Shown piece by piece: positions 14,509 through 16,690 of a stretch of 16,690 nt of DNA (positions are counted from its first letter, which is position 1; each line of letters opens with the position of its first letter). Location of the stretch: NCBI GenBank assembly GCA_035540915.1, contig DATLFQ010000073.1, forward strand, positions 1 through 16,690. The letters are read 5' to 3'. A program made the position numbers and the translations under genes. Below the pieces are notes generated by a model. The model ran no database searches, was not told the DNA's origin, and saw nothing but the letters and a program-made list of their open reading frames with translations. The DNA is from DATLFQ01 sp035540915 (lineage in GTDB: Bacteria > Actinomycetota > Acidimicrobiia > Acidimicrobiales > GCA-2861595).

Positions 14509-14956
14509 GGTGCACATGGACGACGAGGCGGACGCGCTGGCCGACGCGGTCGAGGCGCACCTTCCCGGGTGGGTGGTGCGCTCGGTCGAGCGGTTGGTCG
14601 GCCCGCCGCTCGACCCCCAGGTGCAGGAGGCGGCCGCCGCCGCCGGCCGGGCGGCCGTGGCCGACGTCGTCCCCGAGCTGCGCCGGCTCCTGGCGGCCGA
14701 CATCGACGAGCAGTGGAGCAATCCCCTGGCGGTCGTCCGCCGGGCCGTCGCCTACCCGACCGCCGTGCTCGAGGCACTGGGCGTGCCGCCCGTCGGGCGG
14801 GACGACCTGGCCGAGGCGCAGTTCCCCGACGACGCCTACGACCTCACGCCGGCGTCGTTCGCCGAGATCGCCCCGGCGCTGGCCGAGCCGGGCCTGGTGT
14901 GGGGCGCGGCCAAGGCGCTCGCCCACCGGGCCCGCCACGGGGCGGGAGCCGGCTGA
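14507..14956 (+). CDS. Conserved-looking hypothetical protein, helical
   Basis: A 149-residue soluble protein that I do not recognise. It is rich in Ala, Leu and acidic residues with mainly helical patterning: DEADALADAVEAHLPGWVV, VPELRRLLAADIDEQW, NPLAVVRRAVAYPTAVLEALGV, then EAQFPDDAYDLTPASFAEI. No signal peptide, membrane segment or metal motif. Starts at ATG 14507 or ATG 14516 are both possible; neither has a good ribosome site, and the first overlaps the divergent DUF427 ATG. It ends one base before the next gene's GTG, with which it is probably co-transcribed. Coding is supported by strong third-position G/C bias and sensible composition. Confidence 0.75.
   Translation: MVHMDDEADALADAVEAHLPGWVVRSVERLVGPPLDPQVQEAAAAAGRAAVADVVPELRRLLAADIDEQWSNPLAVVRRAVAYPTAVLEALGVPPVGRDDLAEAQFPDDAYDLTPASFAEIAPALAEPGLVWGAAKALAHRARHGAGAG
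14944..14948 (+). promoter_or_regulatory. Ribosome binding site GGGAG for the receiver-like gene
   Basis: GGGAG ends 9 nt before GTG 14958, inside the last codons of the preceding gene, supporting this start and coupling of the two genes. Confidence 0.5.
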
Positions 14957-14957
14957 G

Positions 14958-15263
14958 GTGGCCCGGGTGGTGGCCTACGTCCCGGACCTGATGGACCGCT
15001 CGCGGCTGGGCGCCATCGAGGGTTTGGCCTTCGTCGCCTCGCCGGCCGAGCTGGCCGGCGCCGCGGAGGGGGCCGAGCTGGTGGTGGTCGACCTCTCGCG
15101 GCCCGGGGTGCTGGAGGCGCTCGCCGGCCTCCGGGGCGTCCGCACCGTGGGCTTCGGCAGCCACGTGGACCGGGAGCTGCTGGCGTCGGCGGAGGCGGCC
15201 GGGTGCGCCGAGGTGCTGCCCCGGTCCCGCTTCTTCGCCCGCGTGGCCGAGCTGACCGGCTGA
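14958..15263 (+). CDS. Small receiver-like (CheY-fold) protein
   Basis: A 101-residue protein with an alternating beta/alpha pattern resembling a response-regulator receiver domain without an output domain. The strands end at ARVVAYVPD (D10), AELVVVDLS (D45, in the phospho-acceptor position), RTVGFGSHVD (S68) and AEVLPRSRF (R89, where receivers have Lys). Only one acidic residue is at the first strand end and the Lys is replaced, so phosphorylation is doubtful and a pseudo-receiver is more likely. It is shorter than the usual 115-125 residues. No histidine kinase is adjacent. Assignment is by pattern only; another small Rossmann-like fold is possible. A hairpin terminator follows. Confidence 0.7.
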   Translation: MARVVAYVPDLMDRSRLGAIEGLAFVASPAELAGAAEGAELVVVDLSRPGVLEALAGLRGVRTVGFGSHVDRELLASAEAAGCAEVLPRSRFFARVAELTG

Positions 15264-15277
15264 GCAAGGAGCGAACG

Positions 15278-15317
15278 TGGTGCCATATCGCGCGCCAGGG
15301 CGCGCGGTATGGCACCA
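15278..15317. terminator. 18-bp hairpin (one G-U wobble) between convergent genes
   Basis: Arms 15278-15295 and 15300-15317 pair throughout, with one T-G wobble (15288/15307), around a CAGG loop (left arm begins TGGTGCCATA). It lies 14 nt after the receiver-like stop and 21 nt from the acidic gene's stop on the other strand, so it likely terminates both. No T-tract. Confidence 0.8.
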
Positions 15318-15338
15318 AGTTCGGACCGGGGGTCGGGG

Positions 15339-15539
15339 CTACTCCTCGTCGTGGTCGAGGTAGCCGGGGTCGGGGTCGTCGTTGAGGCCGCCGGGGTCGG
15401 TGGTGACTCGCAGGGCGGCCTCCTCGGCCGGGACGGGGTCCTCGGGCAGGGTCTCGTCGTTGCCGTCGCCCACGGCGTCGGTGGGGCCGCCGTCATGGAG
15501 GGACGGGCTGTCGGTGGGGTCCAGGCCGTGATCGGTCAT
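15339..15539 (-). CDS. Small, very acidic hypothetical protein
   Basis: A 66-residue protein with 14 Asp and 6 Glu against a single Arg and three His, no Lys and no Cys. It reads MTDHGLDPTDSPSLHDGG... and ends GYLDHDEE. It is probably disordered and I recognise no domain. Evidence for coding is its placement: it fills the gap exactly between a terminator hairpin and a divergent start, and it has an ATG. There is no Shine-Dalgarno. TAGCTG sits 6 nt upstream of the ATG and could be a degenerate -10 of a leaderless transcript. Highly acidic small proteins can act as nucleic-acid mimics or salt-adapted chaperone-like factors, but nothing here shows that. Confidence 0.6.
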   Translation of the reverse strand: MTDHGLDPTDSPSLHDGGPTDAVGDGNDETLPEDPVPAEEAALRVTTDPGGLNDDPDPGYLDHDEE

Positions 15540-15551
15540 CGTCGCCAGCTA

Positions 15552-15577
15552 CCCGCTTCGGCGCCCGGCGAAGCGGG
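15552..15577. promoter_or_regulatory. 9-bp inverted repeat in the divergent spacer
   Basis: CCCGCTTCG (15552-15560) and CGAAGCGGG (15569-15577) are perfect arms around 8 nt, between the acidic protein gene and the Rv2629-like gene. The right arm abuts the ribosome site GGGAAGGA (15575-15582), so it could be an operator or an RNA structure masking that site. Confidence 0.45.
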
Positions 15578-15590
15578 AAGGACCGGCGCC

Positions 15591-16690
15591 ATGGAGCACA
15601 CCGGCGTCACTCCCCAGGTGGCGGTGCGGTCCCCCGAGCTGGCCGAACTGGTCCGGTCCGAGGGGCCCTTCGTCACGGTGTACCTGGCCACCGAGGCCGA
15701 CATCGACAACGCGGCGCAGCGCAGCGAGCAGCGGTGGAAGACCCTGCGGAGCGACCTCACCGGCGCCGGCGCGCCCCAAGCGGCGCTCGACGCCATCGAG
15801 GCGCTGGTGCCCGACGCCCACCTGGAGGGTCAGTGCCTGGCCGCAGTGGCGGGCCCCGACGGCGTTCGTCACGTCGAGCACCAGCCCGAGCCGCCCCGGC
15901 GCGACCTGGGTCGGGTGGCGCCCCTGCCGTCGATCGTGCCGCTGCTGGAGTGGCGCCAGGTGTCGCCGCCCCACGTGGTGGTGTTGGCCGACCGCGAGGG
16001 GGCCGACCTGGTGGCCGTGCGCCACGCGGCCGAGGAGATCCGCCGGGAGGCCGGCGGCACCGACGGGCCGATCCGCAAGGTCGGCCCCGGCGGGTGGTCG
16101 CAGCGCCGCTACCAGCAGCGGGCCGAGAACACCTGGCAGCAGAACGCCCAGGACGTGGCCAACGAGCTGGTCAGGCTGGCCGACCAGGTCGACGCCCGGC
16201 TGGTCGTCGCGGCCGGTGACGTCCGGGCGCTGCAGCTGCTCACCGACGGCCTGCCCCGCTCCCTCGCCGAGCGCCTGCAGGTGGTCGAGGGCGGCCGGGC
16301 CGCCGGCGTGTCCCTCGATGCCGTCGCCGAGGACGTGGTGCGGGCCGTCGCCACCGCCGTGGCCGCCGACACCGTGGAGGTGCTGCGCAAGTTCCGTGAG
16401 GAGCGGGGCCAGGGCGACCGCGCCGCCGACGGCCCGGCCGCCACGCTGACGGCGCTGGCCGCCGCGCAGGTCGACATGCTGCTGGTCCACGACGACCCCG
16501 ACGACGAGCGGACGGCCTGGTTCGGCCCCGAGCCCAACCAGGTGGGCACCACCGCCGCCGAGGTGGCCGGCTTCGGCGCATCCCAGCCGGTCGAGGGCCG
16601 GCTGGTGGACGTCGCCGTGCGGGCCGCCCTTGGCACCGGCGCCGGCGTGCGGGTGGTGCCGGGCGGCGGCGGCCCCAAGGGCGGCCTCGG
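15591..16690 (+). CDS. Rv2629-like Vms1/baeRF-family protein, 3' end cut by window
   Basis: The frame is open without a stop from ATG 15591 to the window end (366 residues visible). It resembles actinobacterial Rv2629-type proteins of the Vms1/Ankzf1 and bacterial eRF1-like (baeRF) superfamily, which are eRF1-derived and in eukaryotes release stalled peptidyl-tRNA; the bacterial role is not settled. Segments seen: GPFVTVYLATEADIDNAAQR (25-44), PSIVPLLEWRQVSPPHVVVLADREGADL (113-140), the loop GGWSQRRYQQRAENTW (167-182) in the place of the eRF1 GGQ loop, ARLVVAAGDVRALQLL, and FGPEPNQVG, then AVRAALGTGAGVRVV just before the edge. Mycobacterial Rv2629 is about 374 residues, so only a few are likely missing. 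GGGAAGGA before ATG supports the start. Many long antisense frames here are GC artefacts. Confidence 0.85.
   Translation, partial: MEHTGVTPQVAVRSPELAELVRSEGPFVTVYLATEADIDNAAQRSEQRWKTLRSDLTGAGAPQAALDAIEALVPDAHLEGQCLAAVAGPDGVRHVEHQPEPPRRDLGRVAPLPSIVPLLEWRQVSPPHVVVLADREGADLVAVRHAAEEIRREAGGTDGPIRKVGPGGWSQRRYQQRAENTWQQNAQDVANELVRLADQVDARLVVAAGDVRALQLLTDGLPRSLAERLQVVEGGRAAGVSLDAVAEDVVRAVATAVAADTVEVLRKFREERGQGDRAADGPAATLTALAAAQVDMLLVHDDPDDERTAWFGPEPNQVGTTAAEVAGFGASQPVEGRLVDVAVRAALGTGAGVRVVPGGGGPKGGL

Noticed and set aside
15277..15363. GTG 15277 after AAGGAG, a 28-codon frame through the terminator hairpin
   Set aside because: Ribosome site spacing is good, but the product is coded mostly by the hairpin and by antisense of the acidic gene, so it is most likely chance.
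15549..16490. 313-codon minus-strand frame opposite the Rv2629-like gene
   Set aside because: The plus frame from 15591 has a ribosome site and family motifs; the antisense frame is Gly/His/Gln-rich noise.

Overview
The window is gene-dense, very GC-rich DNA with many GTG starts, strong third-position G/C bias, and almost no intergenic space. It encodes a GroEL with a Gly-rich/MDDF tail, an actinobacterial-type SpoIID/LytB protein, a coproheme decarboxylase of the Gram-positive heme route, an Rv2629-like (Vms1/baeRF) protein and an LmeA-like DUF2993 protein. Together these point to an actinobacterium. A deep-branching, Acidimicrobiia-like lineage is my inference from the gene style, not something the sequence proves. 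I see no rRNA, tRNA, CRISPR, IS element, prophage or origin, so this looks like ordinary chromosome.

Layout. (1) 1-1513: 3' part of groEL, cut by the window edge, followed by a hairpin terminator shared with a convergent gene. (2) 1676-3376, minus: a secreted, C-terminally anchored SpoIID/LytB-domain protein. It faces away from a plus-strand operon. (3) 3456-7233, plus: lipoprotein, FtsH-like membrane AAA+ zinc protease with unusual insertions, and coproheme decarboxylase (chdC/hemQ). Both junctions are 4-nt stop/start overlaps, so the three are translationally coupled. The operon ends in a perfect hairpin. (4) 12174-7267, minus: a complete branched-chain amino acid-type ABC importer in the order livK, livH, a livM-livG fusion, livF. 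A large hairpin separates livK from livH, and livH appears to start at a rare ATC codon. (5) 12237-13992, plus: LarE-type sulfur transferase with a three-Cys (Fe-S type) pattern, an Arg-rich 14-codon upstream ORF coupled to a stand-alone NIL-domain protein, and a DUF2993/LmeA-like protein. (6) 14002-15263: a DUF427 protein (minus) and a hypothetical protein (plus) whose start codons overlap, then a small receiver-like protein and a hairpin. (7) 15339-16690: a small very acidic protein (minus) divergent from an Rv2629-like protein that runs off the right edge.

How the genes fit together. The liv cluster is one self-contained importer. LarE plus NIL suggests sulfur-insertion or sulfur amino-acid chemistry. 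The lipoprotein/FtsH-like/ChdC operon links membrane proteolysis to the last step of heme synthesis and is the most interesting functional association here. I do not see a clear large novel defence or mobile system. The observations most worth checking are the ATC-started livH, the uORF before the NIL gene, the odd FtsH-like protease tied to chdC, and the three-Cys LarE without larB/larC.
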